This document shows, piece by piece, positions 53,739 to 63,618 of a DNA stretch of 64,000 nucleotides. The stretch comes from Campylobacter concisus. GTDB lineage: Bacteria; Campylobacterota; Campylobacteria; Campylobacterales; Campylobacteraceae. The DNA lies in assembly GCF_003048905.1 (NCBI RefSeq), contig NZ_PIRO01000001.1:62001-126000 (forward strand). Reading direction: 5' to 3'. Each line of letters starts with the position of its first letter. Positions within the stretch are counted from its first letter, which is position 1. A program made the position numbers and the translations under genes. Below the pieces are notes generated by a model. It saw only the letters and a program-made list of their open reading frames with translations, ran no database searches and had not been told where the DNA came from.

Positions 53739-54939
53739 ATTCGCTTACCTCCACCCACTCTTTTGTTATATCTTTTTGGCTTAAAATTTTAGCTTTGTTG
53801 TAAAACTGATCAAAACCCTCGTAAAACTCACCATTTTTTTGCTCGACTAAAATTTTCAAAGCTCCGTTATGCTTTTTTCTAAAATTTTCATTATTTTGCA
53901 AAGCTATGCCTTGTAAAATTTTTAGCCTACTTTTTGCCACATCGCCGCTAACATCGCTTTTTAGCGTAGCTGAGTGCGTATCACGCCTTGGCGAATAGAC
54001 AAAAGCATGTAGATGTGTGATAGGAAATTTTTTAAAATTTTCCACCGCCTCTGCCCAAATTTCCTCACTCTCGCCTGGATGACCCACGATGTAGTCCGTG
54101 CCAAGCGCAAAGCCAAGAGAGCTTAGCTCATTAAAAAGCTCCAGATCACTAAATGCGTCATTGCGTCTTCGCATGATCTTTAGCATCGCTTGGCTTGTGT
54201 GCTGAAGTGCGATATGTAGATGACGCTCTAGCCACTCTTCTTTTAAAATTTCTCTAAAGCTCTCATCTATTTGACTTGGCTCAATACTTCCGAGCCGAAT
54301 ACGTCTTATGCCAGAAATTTTACCCAAGTTTGCCAAAAGCTTACCAAGAGAGCTATTTGTATCTTTACCGTAACTGCCTATATTTGTGCCAGTCAGTACT
54401 AGCTCATTATAGCCGTTTTGAGCTAAAATTCTTGCCTCTTTTAATATCATGGACTCATCCATACTTCTAGCCTTGCCACGAACCGAAGGGATGATGCAGT
54501 AGCTGCAGCTAAAGTTGCAGCCTTCTTGAATTTTTATAAAAGCCTTTGTGTGATTTTCGTAATTTGTAACTATATTTTTATCGACTGAGTTTAAATTCCC
54601 AAGCTCAAAAAATGGTTTTTCTTGCTTTAAAAGCTCATTTAGATCGCTCTTTTTACTAGCTCCAAGCACACCAAATATACCGCTATTAAATAGCTCTTTA
54701 CCTTTACTAACCGCACCACACCCAGTCAGCACCACCTTTGCCCCGCGCCTTTTTACGCCGTTTATGTAGTTTCTGACACCACTATCAGCAGAATTTGTAA
54801 CAGTGCACGAGTTTATGACCACAATATCAGCGCTCTCTTCATCATTTGTGATCTCGTAGTCTTTGATGTAGCTTTTTAAAAGCTCAGTATCATAGATATT
54901 TGTGCGACATCCAAATGTTTTAAAAAATATCTTTTGCAT
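53701..54939 (-). CDS. mtaB: tRNA t6A37 methylthiotransferase MtaB
   Basis: 412 residues of the MiaB/RimO family. The N-terminal UPF0004 domain shows FKTFGCRTNIYDTELL, INSCTVTN and LTGCGAVS; the radical SAM cluster is CNFSCSYCIIP; LQHTSQAMLKIMRRRN follows. The GCRTN start and CGAVS favour MtaB over MiaB. It adds methylthio to t6A37, so its substrate depends on the TsaE pathway encoded at 16.4 kb. It abuts the MscS gene. Confidence 0.9.
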   Translation of the reverse strand: MQKIFFKTFGCRTNIYDTELLKSYIKDYEITNDEESADIVVINSCTVTNSADSGVRNYINGVKRRGAKVVLTGCGAVSKGKELFNSGIFGVLGASKKSDLNELLKQEKPFFELGNLNSVDKNIVTNYENHTKAFIKIQEGCNFSCSYCIIPSVRGKARSMDESMILKEARILAQNGYNELVLTGTNIGSYGKDTNSSLGKLLANLGKISGIRRIRLGSIEPSQIDESFREILKEEWLERHLHIALQHTSQAMLKIMRRRNDAFSDLELFNELSSLGFALGTDYIVGHPGESEEIWAEAVENFKKFPITHLHAFVYSPRRDTHSATLKSDVSGDVAKSRLKILQGIALQNNENFRKKHNGALKILVEQKNGEFYEGFDQFYNKAKILSQKDITKEWVEVSEYEVKPDANYAKI

Positions 54940-56528
54940 TAAGAATTTTCACTCTCTTGCTCGCTGTGAGCGGTGTGATCGCTTGGATTTTCTTTTTTGC
55001 CTATAAACATAGTTTGTGTTGGATAAGCGATCTTTATATCATCTTGAGCTAAAAATGCTTCTATAATCTCAGCGCTAATAGTACTTCTAAGAGCCAAAGT
55101 CGCATAAGAATTTGCCATATACCAGCATGAGACATTTATACCATAAGGCTCAAAAAATGTATAAATTCTTGGCTCTACATTTGGATTTTTGATGCTGTAT
55201 TGACTTCTTAGTTTATTCATCTGGCGTTTTGCGATATCAGTGTAGCCTTTTGAGTATTTTTTAACGACATTTCTTGCTAGATACACAGCTTTTTTATGAT
55301 TGCTATCAAAGCTTATAACGATATCTATACCATCCCAAACGGTCTTCATGCCATAATGAGCATAGTTTGCGATGAGGTCGGTAAAGATATAGTTATTTGG
55401 CACAAAGATAATTCTACCTGCACGACGATTCGTCTTATAAGTCGAGTAGCTAACATCCTCAAAAACGGTCAGCCTAAGCAAAGAGATATCAATCACATCG
55501 CCTACAAATTCACTACCATCATGAAGTACTCTGATCCTATCACCAACATGTATAGAGCCACCAAACATAATAACCATCCAGCCAAGCATACTCATAAACA
55601 TATCTTTCATCGCAATGGCGATACCAGCTGAAGCAAAACCTAGCACGGTTACTAGATATGTGACGTTTTCGATGTATGAAAAGAGTAGGATTATAATGAT
55701 AACGGTGATATTTAAAACGTTTAAAAATTTATTGACCGTGTAAAATCTCTCATTGTCAGTAATTGTTCTTTTAACGATAAATTTAGCGATGAATGTTAGC
55801 CCGATCGTCAAAAGGATGATGATAGCTGTATAGCCCATACTTAAAAACTGAGCTTTTATATCAGAGGTGGTTAAATTTATAGCCTCATCAGCTCTTTTTT
55901 CATAGACATTATAAGTTGTATCAGCGATCTGTTTTGCCGCTTTAAAGTCGCCTATTTCTTGTTTTACCAAGTTTAGGCTTTCCCTATTTTGCTCATTTTC
56001 TTCGATCAAATTTAGTCTATTTAGTAAATTTTCTTTTGTTTCAAGCTTTTCTAAAAGCGTATCGAGCTCTTTTATATGCCTTTGATACTCGATCTTATCA
56101 CTCTTTATCTTTTTGATATACGAAAAGCCAGATATAAGTGCAACAGGACTTGTTATCCTTGGTGGAGTATCCATTTCAGGAGCTGCTAGCATATTTGAAA
56201 ATGGCGTTTTTTCATACTCTTTTAGTAAATTTATCTGCTCTTTTAGAGTTTGGATTCTCTTTATGATATCGCTGCCTCTTCTTGAGCTTTTGTCCAGTTT
56301 CTTTAGTTCATTTTCATTTTTTTCAAGCTCATCAATAAGCCTTTGATAAGTGTTATAGTTAGCATATCTTGTGATCCAGATATTGTTTTTTAGGGAGTTA
56401 TCTAGATTTGAAATATCTTTTATAAGCTCATTATTTTGTAAATTTTGCGAGCCATTTTGCTCAAGCGTAACGTTTTCTTCAGCATAAAGGGCAAAGCAAA
56501 AAAGTAGTAAAGCTATGATCTTTTTCAT
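54939..56528 (-). CDS. MscS-family mechanosensitive channel
   Basis: 529 residues. A signal peptide ([16 protein letters not shown]), a periplasmic coiled coil of ~190 residues, then several membrane helices. The pore helix region is [23 protein letters not shown], followed by the MscS beta domain ([20 protein letters not shown]). It protects against hypo-osmotic lysis. It overlaps aroB by 4 bases. Confidence 0.9.
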   Translation of the reverse strand: MKKIIALLLFCFALYAEENVTLEQNGSQNLQNNELIKDISNLDNSLKNNIWITRYANYNTYQRLIDELEKNENELKKLDKSSRRGSDIIKRIQTLKEQINLLKEYEKTPFSNMLAAPEMDTPPRITSPVALISGFSYIKKIKSDKIEYQRHIKELDTLLEKLETKENLLNRLNLIEENEQNRESLNLVKQEIGDFKAAKQIADTTYNVYEKRADEAINLTTSDIKAQFLSMGYTAIIILLTIGLTFIAKFIVKRTITDNERFYTVNKFLNVLNITVIIIILLFSYIENVTYLVTVLGFASAGIAIAMKDMFMSMLGWMVIMFGGSIHVGDRIRVLHDGSEFVGDVIDISLLRLTVFEDVSYSTYKTNRRAGRIIFVPNNYIFTDLIANYAHYGMKTVWDGIDIVISFDSNHKKAVYLARNVVKKYSKGYTDIAKRQMNKLRSQYSIKNPNVEPRIYTFFEPYGINVSCWYMANSYATLALRSTISAEIIEAFLAQDDIKIAYPTQTMFIGKKENPSDHTAHSEQESENS

Positions 56529-57562
56529 TTAAATTCTCTTAAAATTTTTAAAACGTCTTCTTTTTTGACGTCATTTTTGATAATCGCACTGCCGATTTTA
56601 TCTGCAATGATGAAATTTATCTTATCATCTTTTGTCTTTTTATCCATAAAAAATGCCTCGTAAAATGCATATTCATTTTCTATTTTGTAGTTTACTGGAA
56701 GGCCAAATTTTACCAAAACCTGCCTGATCTCTTCGGCATTCACCTCGCTCATGAGACCTAGTTTTACGCTTAGGCGATTTGCCATATTCATACCTATCGC
56801 CACCGCTTCGCCGTGCAAAAATTCTTTGTAATTTGTCTCATTTTCTATAACGTGAGCAAAGGTATGTCCGTAGTTTAGGATGGCTCTTAGCCCTTTTTCT
56901 TTCTCATCTTGTTCAACCACTTTTGCTTTTAAAATTACCGACTTTTCAACCAGCTTAGCTAAGTTTTCATCATCTAAATTTATGCTCTTTAGCCAATCAA
57001 ACATCTCTTTATCAAAAGTTATCGCCATTTTTAAAGCCTCAGCCACGCCAGCTGCAAATTCTCTCTTTGGCAACGTCTTTAAGAAATTTATCTCGCAAAA
57101 AACTGCCTTTGGCTGATAAAAAGAGCCTATTAAATTTTTACCAAATTTATTATTCACACCCGTTTTTCCGCCAACACTTGCATCGACTTGCGCTAGAAGC
57201 GTGGTTGGGATATTTATGAAATTTATTCCTCTTTCATAAATGCTCGCCGCAAAGCCAGTCATATCGCTTATGACACCACCACCAAAGGCGATTAGCGTAG
57301 ATGAGCGATCAAATTTACTAACAAAAAGCTGCTCTAAAATTTGCTCTACCGTTTCAAGGTTTTTATACTCTTCGCCGTCAGGCACACTTATGATAAATTT
57401 CTCATCACACTTCAAAATACTAAGTAGCTTTTCAAGATGAAGCCCCGCTACTTTGGCGTTTGTAACGATGCCAACCTTGCCTTTTAGCTCTAGTCTTTCA
57501 AGCTCATTTATATAAATTTTATAGCTTGATGCTTTTTCTTTAAGATTTAAATTTGTCTGCAT
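56525..57562 (-). CDS. aroB: 3-dehydroquinate synthase
   Basis: 345 residues. NAD-binding [20 protein letters not shown], then [20 protein letters not shown] and the zinc ligands in [11 protein letters not shown] and [11 protein letters not shown]. Second step of the shikimate pathway. Two bases separate it from the upstream TrkA-like gene. Confidence 0.96.
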   Translation of the reverse strand: MQTNLNLKEKASSYKIYINELERLELKGKVGIVTNAKVAGLHLEKLLSILKCDEKFIISVPDGEEYKNLETVEQILEQLFVSKFDRSSTLIAFGGGVISDMTGFAASIYERGINFINIPTTLLAQVDASVGGKTGVNNKFGKNLIGSFYQPKAVFCEINFLKTLPKREFAAGVAEALKMAITFDKEMFDWLKSINLDDENLAKLVEKSVILKAKVVEQDEKEKGLRAILNYGHTFAHVIENETNYKEFLHGEAVAIGMNMANRLSVKLGLMSEVNAEEIRQVLVKFGLPVNYKIENEYAFYEAFFMDKKTKDDKINFIIADKIGSAIIKNDVKKEDVLKILREFK

Positions 57563-57564
57563 TT

Positions 57565-58986
57565 TTACTCACTTACTGGCACAAAAAGCTGTGCATTTTG
57601 GCTTAGTTTTTTATAAAGCCTATTTAAATTTGTCGATAAAAAGGCAAATGCCCCACCATTTGCCACGCTTTTAGTAAACATTACAAAATGAAGCAAATCT
57701 TTTGTATTTTTTAGTTTTACAAGTGGATTTTTTAGATTGTGATTTTCTATCTTTATACGTTTAGAAAATAGCGCACTAATGCTCTCAAAATGCTCTCTTA
57801 ACGCTTCATCATCGCTATGCTTATTATCAAAATAGTAAAATTTCATCTCCAAATCAAGCTGTGCACAGCAGTCTGTTATCACGGCTGATTGATTCTCCAC
57901 TTCTTGACTTTGATCGCCAAGTATCACGCCCTCTTTTATATTTGAAAGCAAAATTTTGCCTGTTTTTAGCACTGGAAGTTTTAGCTCATAAAATAGCTTT
58001 TTAAATTTAAAAAAGTACTTATCATCGCTTAAGATTAGACCAATATCGTGCTTTAAAACATCATATTTTATAGATTTGTTATCACTATTAAAATAATCCA
58101 TCAAAACAATGATATTTTTCTCTTTTATCGCTTTTAAAGTATCTAAATTTTCACCTAAAGTTGGATTTATCACTCTAAAAAAAAGGCGTTTATTATTTAG
58201 CTTTGAATGCAAATACAAGCTATCCTTTATAAGCTTGTTAACACGCTCTTTGTCCATTGAGATCATATCGATCAGCACATAGATGTTGCTACCAAATGGA
58301 CTTGGAAACTGCCCACTTTCACGCTTGATCGAGCGGTAAACATTTTGAAGCACATTTGGATCACCAACGATTAGTAATATATCGCTTGGCTGTATCATTA
58401 CATTTGGCTTTGGCAAGATGATCTCGCTGCCTCGATATATGAGGGCTATTCGCCATTTTTTTTGAGCTACTGAGCTAATGTGACGATACATATAAGAGCT
58501 ACCTATTGGCACCTTAACTTCCATGATCTCGCCCTCACTAAGCCCGATATTATCAGCTAAAACCGGCAGATCTGGTAAATAGTCCATAAGCCTTGATGCT
58601 GCAATATCTCTGATATCAACCACGCTTAAGTGTTTATCGCTTGCAAATATTTCTTTACATTTTTCATCAAGCTCCCATGAGCTCATAAAAACAGTCTCGG
58701 TCTTTGTGCTGATCTGTCTTAAATTTTCATAAACAGCAATCGCCTCATTTTTATCATCACAAACTATACAAAACTGACTAAAATAGCCATCGCTCACGCT
58801 TTTTAGCTTTGAGAGACTAGTTGGGTCAAACTGGTAAAATGTAAAATTTTCATAATTTGATTTTTGGCTGTAATCCTCACTTGAAACAACGATATAGTGA
58901 TGCAAATTTGATTTTGTTTCAAGCAGTCTGTTTAAAAAATTTCTTGCGAAAGTTCCATCTGCGATTATTAAAATTTTCTTCATCAA
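57565..58986 (-). CDS. TrkA-like potassium-regulatory protein (RCK/TrkA_N, TrkA_C)
   Basis: 473 residues, soluble. The N-terminal Rossmann domain is [19 protein letters not shown], whose glycine motif is degenerate. A TrkA_C domain follows ([20 protein letters not shown] ... [15 protein letters not shown]), then a second Rossmann-like half (~235-470). No pore helices are present, so it would gate a separately encoded channel. An MscS-type channel is two genes downstream in the same string; a functional link is speculative. Confidence 0.75.
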   Translation of the reverse strand: MMKKILIIADGTFARNFLNRLLETKSNLHHYIVVSSEDYSQKSNYENFTFYQFDPTSLSKLKSVSDGYFSQFCIVCDDKNEAIAVYENLRQISTKTETVFMSSWELDEKCKEIFASDKHLSVVDIRDIAASRLMDYLPDLPVLADNIGLSEGEIMEVKVPIGSSYMYRHISSVAQKKWRIALIYRGSEIILPKPNVMIQPSDILLIVGDPNVLQNVYRSIKRESGQFPSPFGSNIYVLIDMISMDKERVNKLIKDSLYLHSKLNNKRLFFRVINPTLGENLDTLKAIKEKNIIVLMDYFNSDNKSIKYDVLKHDIGLILSDDKYFFKFKKLFYELKLPVLKTGKILLSNIKEGVILGDQSQEVENQSAVITDCCAQLDLEMKFYYFDNKHSDDEALREHFESISALFSKRIKIENHNLKNPLVKLKNTKDLLHFVMFTKSVANGGAFAFLSTNLNRLYKKLSQNAQLFVPVSE

Positions 58987-59040
58987 TTCTCCGTATTTTA
59001 AAGCTCACATTATAACAAAAGGTCTTTAAAATAAGCTATT

Positions 59041-59069
59041 TTGGCTATAAATTTAAAATTTACAGCCAA
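59041..59069 (-). terminator. palindrome ending the mla transcript
   Basis: Arms 59041-59054 and 59056-59069 are complementary at 13 of 14 positions. The odd pair (A47/C63 on the plus strand) becomes a G-U wobble in minus-strand RNA, so the fold is complete only in the mla transcript. It is followed on that strand by AAAATAGC and then a T-rich stretch. It is probably a terminator or 3'-end stabiliser. Confidence 0.5.
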
Positions 59070-59075
59070 GAAAAT

Positions 59076-59636
59076 TTAAGAGATTATTTCAGAGATTAGC
59101 GTATCGATTGCTAAATTTGTAGCCTTATTTATCGTATCAAAAATAGTACTTGAGCTTGGATCTGGACAAAAAATTTCTTTTGTGATCATGCCAGATTTTA
59201 GCGAAGTGTTTGCATTAAACAGCTCATAAGCTAGCGAGACTTCGGCTTTGTCGCCTCTTATCTGAAGAGAGATAATGCTAACTTTTAGTCTAAGATCCTT
59301 TGCATTTGGCGAAAATATCGGCTTAGCAGCACAGTTTGAATAAAGCCCTTTTACAAGTGACTTATAGACCATTTCGCTTGGTTCAGATACAAATTTAGCG
59401 TCGCTTAGATATCTAATTTTATTATTTTCAGCTACGATCAAAATTTTTCTAGTATCGACCATATCAAGAGCGCTTACATTTTCGATGAAGACATTCTTTA
59501 GCTCTTTTTGCTTATTTTCAGCTGAGCAAGCCTTATTTGAATAGTGAATTTCATACATCGTTGCAACTGGCACATCTGTCTTTAGCGAGCAGCCAAGAAA
59601 TAAAAGCGTAGCCGTTAGAAAGATTAAATTTCTCAT
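59076..59636 (-). CDS. ABC-type transport auxiliary lipoprotein of the Mla system
   Basis: 186 residues with a lipoprotein signal (MRNLIFLTATLLFLGCSL; lipid Cys ~16). The body resembles the PqiC/auxiliary lipoprotein family (IENVSALDMVDTRKILI, LRLKVSIISLQIRGDKAEVSL). The gene overlaps mlaD by 4 bases and would supply the outer-membrane docking component of the transporter. Confidence 0.82.
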   Translation of the reverse strand: MRNLIFLTATLLFLGCSLKTDVPVATMYEIHYSNKACSAENKQKELKNVFIENVSALDMVDTRKILIVAENNKIRYLSDAKFVSEPSEMVYKSLVKGLYSNCAAKPIFSPNAKDLRLKVSIISLQIRGDKAEVSLAYELFNANTSLKSGMITKEIFCPDPSSSTIFDTINKATNLAIDTLISEIIS

Positions 59637-60565
59637 TTTTTATCTCCTTTGTCATTTGGCACTGGATTTGTGAAGAAAAACTCGTAAGGATTGTCTTCAA
59701 GCCTTTGAAGCGCGCCTCTAAATTCGCGAAGCGTCTTATCAAATCCATTTAAAAAATCACTCGCTTCTCTTAATAACGGCCCAACTGTATTTCTAAGGTC
59801 GTATTCACCATCTTTAGCCTTTTTAGTGATGAGATCTTGCAGCGAATTATATCCGGTGATAGCCGAATTTGCCGACACAAAGACTTGGTTCGCATTTGAA
59901 ATTAGTCTATTTAAATTTTTAACCAGTTCTTTTGTATCGGTTTTGTTTAAAGTATCTGTAAAATTTTTCACATTTTTAACGATACTATCAACCTCGCTTA
60001 ATCCCTCTTCGTCTGTTAAAACTTGTGTAAATTTATCGATATTTTTAAGGACTGACTCTACGTGAGCAATATTTTCAGGCGAGAAAAAGTTATCGACTTT
60101 ATCAAGTGTTTGATTTATCTTTAAAGTAATGTTTTCAGCGTTGTTTCCAAGCTTTGAAAAGAGGCTCTCTTCAAGCTGTAAGATAGGCTTTTGACCTGAT
60201 GCAAAGTCTTTCGTGCCACGGCTTATATTTATACTAGCCACACCGCTAATAGCTTGAACTTCGATACTTGCTACACTATCAGCCTTTATCGGCAGATCCT
60301 CTCTTATCTTCATAGTGATGTTTATGAGAGCGTTTTTATCATCGACAAAATTTATATCGCTAACACTTCCTGCTGGCACACCGATAAATTTAACTGTTGA
60401 ATCAACCTTTAATCCACTTGGTAGCTCGGTTGTGTGGATGTAGTACTCTTTAAAATCAACCTTTGTATTATTTTTACTAGTCATCCACCAGATAAATATC
60501 GCAAATGCTGTAAGGCAAGCCATAAAAAACATGCCGACAATAGTATAAGAATTTCTATTTTCCAT
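59633..60565 (-). CDS. mlaD: MCE-domain lipid transport protein MlaD
   Basis: 310 residues. One N-terminal membrane helix (~9-28) is followed by an MCE domain (YYIHTTELPSGLKVDSTVKFIGVPAG ... INISRGT). A long helical C-terminal region after ~145 is longer than in E. coli MlaD (about 180 residues in all), and may form a tube or a bridge towards the outer membrane. Confidence 0.9.
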   Translation of the reverse strand: MENRNSYTIVGMFFMACLTAFAIFIWWMTSKNNTKVDFKEYYIHTTELPSGLKVDSTVKFIGVPAGSVSDINFVDDKNALINITMKIREDLPIKADSVASIEVQAISGVASINISRGTKDFASGQKPILQLEESLFSKLGNNAENITLKINQTLDKVDNFFSPENIAHVESVLKNIDKFTQVLTDEEGLSEVDSIVKNVKNFTDTLNKTDTKELVKNLNRLISNANQVFVSANSAITGYNSLQDLITKKAKDGEYDLRNTVGPLLREASDFLNGFDKTLREFRGALQRLEDNPYEFFFTNPVPNDKGDKK

Positions 60566-61306
60566 CTATTTTTTCCTCATTTTAAATAGCTCTTCAAGTG
60601 GATTGTTTTTAAGATATTCAAGCTCTTTTATATTTCCCTCAAAGGCTATTTTTTTGTTATCTATTATCAAAAATCTATCCAAAATATCAAAAATACTATC
60701 AGCATCGTGCGTTACCATGACAACGGTCACGCCGATACTATCACGAAGCTCTTTTATGAGTGCATCCATCTGACGTGAGCTAACAGGATCAAGGCCACTA
60801 TTTGGCTCATCTAAAAATAGCACCCTTGGACTTAGCACCAAAGCTCTTGCTAGCGCAGCACGCTTTTTCATACCGCCACTTAGCTCGCTTGGATAGAGCA
60901 TCGAGACCTCTTTTTTTAGCCCCACCTTTTGTATCCAAAACATCGCGATCTCATCGATCTGGCGCTTGTTAAATTTAGAGTACTCATGAAGCAAAACACC
61001 CACGTTATCAAGTATCGTCATCGAGCTATAAAGTGCGCCAAACTGAAACATCGTTCCACTTTTTAACTTTATCTCTTGCTGCTCATCTTGACTACTTTTC
61101 CACATATTGACGCCATCAAAAAATATATCGCCCTCGCTTGGCTTTTTTAGATATATCATCGTCTTCATAAGCGTCGTTTTGCCAGCGCCACTACCACCTA
61201 AAAAGCCATAAATTTCAGCCTCTTTGATGCTCCAGCTCACATTATCGTGCATTATCTTATCGCCATAACTTGTCGTTATGTTTTTTCCAACTATTATCTC
61301 GTTCAT
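60566..61306 (-). CDS. mlaF: Mla ABC transporter ATPase
   Basis: 246 residues from ATG 61306 (ATGA overlap with mlaE; a GTG at 61318 is an alternative). Walker A GGSGAGKTTLMK, signature LSGGMKKR and Walker B LFLDEPNSGLD. Powers lipid movement between membranes. The C. jejuni counterpart is called IamA, as I recall, from an invasion-associated locus. Confidence 0.92.
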   Translation of the reverse strand: MNEIIVGKNITTSYGDKIMHDNVSWSIKEAEIYGFLGGSGAGKTTLMKTMIYLKKPSEGDIFFDGVNMWKSSQDEQQEIKLKSGTMFQFGALYSSMTILDNVGVLLHEYSKFNKRQIDEIAMFWIQKVGLKKEVSMLYPSELSGGMKKRAALARALVLSPRVLFLDEPNSGLDPVSSRQMDALIKELRDSIGVTVVMVTHDADSIFDILDRFLIIDNKKIAFEGNIKELEYLKNNPLEELFKMRKK

Positions 61307-62409
61307 ATCTTTAGCCACATAAAAATTATCGCGAAAAACGCATCAAGCGCGATAACCCAAAATATCGCATTTACAACGCTAACTGTTGTCATTGCTCCAA
61401 GGCTTTGGGCGTTTTGGCTCACACCAAATCCCCTCATACACCCAATGATCGCTATCACCGCGCCAAAAAATGGAGCCTTTATCATACCAACAGCAAAGTG
61501 CCTAAGCTCAACCATCTCGCGAAATCTATTTAAATAGTCGCTAAAGCTGATATCAAGTATCGTTTGGCAAATGATCATCTGTCCTAAGATGCTTATCGCG
61601 TCAGCTATAAAGATAATGACAGGCACACAAAGCACCATGGCGATGATGCGTGGCAAGACCAAGAAGTTAAATGGCTCAAAGCCCATTGTCTTCATCGCGT
61701 CTATCTCCTCAGTTAGCTTCATAGCGCCAATTTGAGCAGTAAAACTAGAGGCTGATCTACCCGCGATGACGATAGCAGCGATGAGTGGGGCCACCTCTCT
61801 AAGCGTTAGCATACCCATGATCTCTACTATAAATATACTTGCCCCAAAGCTTGCAAGCATCGCACTGCCAAGATAGGCAAGCACAACACCTATCAAAAAA
61901 GCAGTGAGGGATACGATAAAAACGGCATTTACGCCGCCATCTTTTATATAGTTACTAAATTCCCTAAATCTAAGACTGGCTGGATTAAATAAAATTTTTA
62001 CGCTTTTTATTAAAAATTCGCCCAAGAACGTGCCAAACTCAGCTAAATTCACAAAACCTTCACAAATTTTTTCACCGAGTCGTGAGAAGAAATTTAGACT
62101 ATTGTGCGGCGGCATATAGTTAAAATCAATCTTTTCATCATTTAAAAGATCGCCCATTGCCTTTATCTTTTCATCATTTGTAATGATCTCAAATTTCTTA
62201 CCATTTAGTGCATTTCTTAAAAGTATCAAAACAGCGTAATCAATGCTTTTTAGCTCACTAAAATCAAATTTAATATTGCCGTTAAGTTTTTGGATTTTTT
62301 TAAAAATGCTTTGTAAATTTTTTGCGTCTTTATAGCTAAACTCACCTATAAATTTTATAGTCTGAGCGCTATTTGCGACTACAAAAATGATATCATTTTT
62401 ATTTTGCAA
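61303..62409 (-). CDS. mlaE: Mla permease with N-terminal STAS-like domain
   Basis: 368 residues. The first ~110 look like a STAS domain (IKFIGEFSYKDAKNL, NIKFDFSELKSIDYAVLILL). The MlaE permease follows, with LREVAPLIAAIVIAGRSASSFTAQIGAMKLTEEIDAM and five hydrophobic helices. In E. coli the STAS function is a separate protein, MlaB. TTG start 62409 with AAAGGAAC upstream, divergent from tgt. Confidence 0.92.
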   Translation of the reverse strand: MQNKNDIIFVVANSAQTIKFIGEFSYKDAKNLQSIFKKIQKLNGNIKFDFSELKSIDYAVLILLRNALNGKKFEIITNDEKIKAMGDLLNDEKIDFNYMPPHNSLNFFSRLGEKICEGFVNLAEFGTFLGEFLIKSVKILFNPASLRFREFSNYIKDGGVNAVFIVSLTAFLIGVVLAYLGSAMLASFGASIFIVEIMGMLTLREVAPLIAAIVIAGRSASSFTAQIGAMKLTEEIDAMKTMGFEPFNFLVLPRIIAMVLCVPVIIFIADAISILGQMIICQTILDISFSDYLNRFREMVELRHFAVGMIKAPFFGAVIAIIGCMRGFGVSQNAQSLGAMTTVSVVNAIFWVIALDAFFAIIFMWLKI

Positions 62410-62455
62410 AAAGTTCCTTTGCCTTAAAATTTCTAGATTATATTATAAATTTTGT

Positions 62456-62461
62456 TAAAAT
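62456..62461 (+). promoter_or_regulatory. candidate -10 element upstream of tgt
   Basis: TAAAAT about 26 bases before ATG 62488, in the short divergent gap with mlaE. The ribosome binding site AAGGGA follows. Confidence 0.4.
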
Positions 62462-62487
62462 AAAAAATCAGAAAATAAGGGATAACA

Positions 62488-63618
62488 ATGAAATTTGAAG
62501 TTATAAAAAAAGATAAAAACGCAAGGCGTGGTATCCTAACAACTGCCCATAGCGTGATACAAACGCCAGTTTTCATGCCAGTTGGCACGGTTGGTGCGGT
62601 TAAAAGCTTAGACGCCTTTGATATGAGTGAAATTTTAGACGCAAAGATAATCTTAGCGAACACCTACCACATGTATCTGCGCCCCGGAAGCAAGGTCGTG
62701 CGCGAGTTTGGCGGGCTTCATGGATTTTCTAAGTTTGAGCGCTCTTTTTTAACAGATAGCGGTGGATTTCAGGCATTTTCGCTTAGGTCAAACACTAAAA
62801 ACGATGATGGTGGGATAAAATTTAAAAGCCACATCGACGGCAGCACGCACTATTTTACGCCAAAGTCCGTTCTTGATACGCAATACGATCTAGGTAGCGA
62901 CATTATGATGATACTTGATGATTTGGTTGCCCTACCTGCTGAGCCAAAGAGGATCGATCTAAGCATAAAGCGAACGATAAAATGGGCAAAAGAGGCGATT
63001 GATTATCATAAATTTATGCAAAGTAAAGGCGTTGGCTTAGAGCAAAACATCTTTGGTATCGTTCAAGGAGGCACTGATTATGAGGCACGTAAATTTTGCG
63101 CCGAAGCTTTAAATGAGCTGTCATTTGATGGCCTTGCAATAGGAGGACTAAGCGTTGGCGAGAGCAACGAGGCGATGTATGACACTGTTGAGGCGGTTAT
63201 GCCATTTATGGATGAGCTAAGGCCGCGTTATCTAATGGGCGTTGGCACGCCAGAGGATCTCGTAGAAAACGTGGAGCGAGGCGTTGATATGTTTGACTGC
63301 GTCATGCCAACAAGAAACGCAAGAAACGGCACGCTCTTTACTAGCTTTGGCAAGATAAATATAAAATCAGCTAAATTTATAAACGACCACGCGCCAATTG
63401 ACCCGCAGTGTCAGTGCTATACCTGCAAACGCTACTCCAGAGGCTATCTAAATCACCTTTTTAAGGCAAGAGAGCTCACATTTTTTAGGCTAGCAAGCCT
63501 TCACAACCTGCACTACTATCTAAATTTGATGAAAGAGATGAGAGAGGCAATAGAAAGAGGCGAATTTACTAAATTTAAGAGAAATTTTTATGCTAAAAGG
63601 GTAAAAAATGAGCTATAA
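62488..63618 (+). CDS. tgt: queuine tRNA-guanine transglycosylase
   Basis: 376 residues. The catalytic Asp is in [12 protein letters not shown], with [12 protein letters not shown] and the zinc site [17 protein letters not shown]. Exchanges G34 for preQ1 in GUN-anticodon tRNAs. Full length. The next gene starts 11 bases before its stop. Confidence 0.97.
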   Translation: MKFEVIKKDKNARRGILTTAHSVIQTPVFMPVGTVGAVKSLDAFDMSEILDAKIILANTYHMYLRPGSKVVREFGGLHGFSKFERSFLTDSGGFQAFSLRSNTKNDDGGIKFKSHIDGSTHYFTPKSVLDTQYDLGSDIMMILDDLVALPAEPKRIDLSIKRTIKWAKEAIDYHKFMQSKGVGLEQNIFGIVQGGTDYEARKFCAEALNELSFDGLAIGGLSVGESNEAMYDTVEAVMPFMDELRPRYLMGVGTPEDLVENVERGVDMFDCVMPTRNARNGTLFTSFGKINIKSAKFINDHAPIDPQCQCYTCKRYSRGYLNHLFKARELTFFRLASLHNLHYYLNLMKEMREAIERGEFTKFKRNFYAKRVKNEL

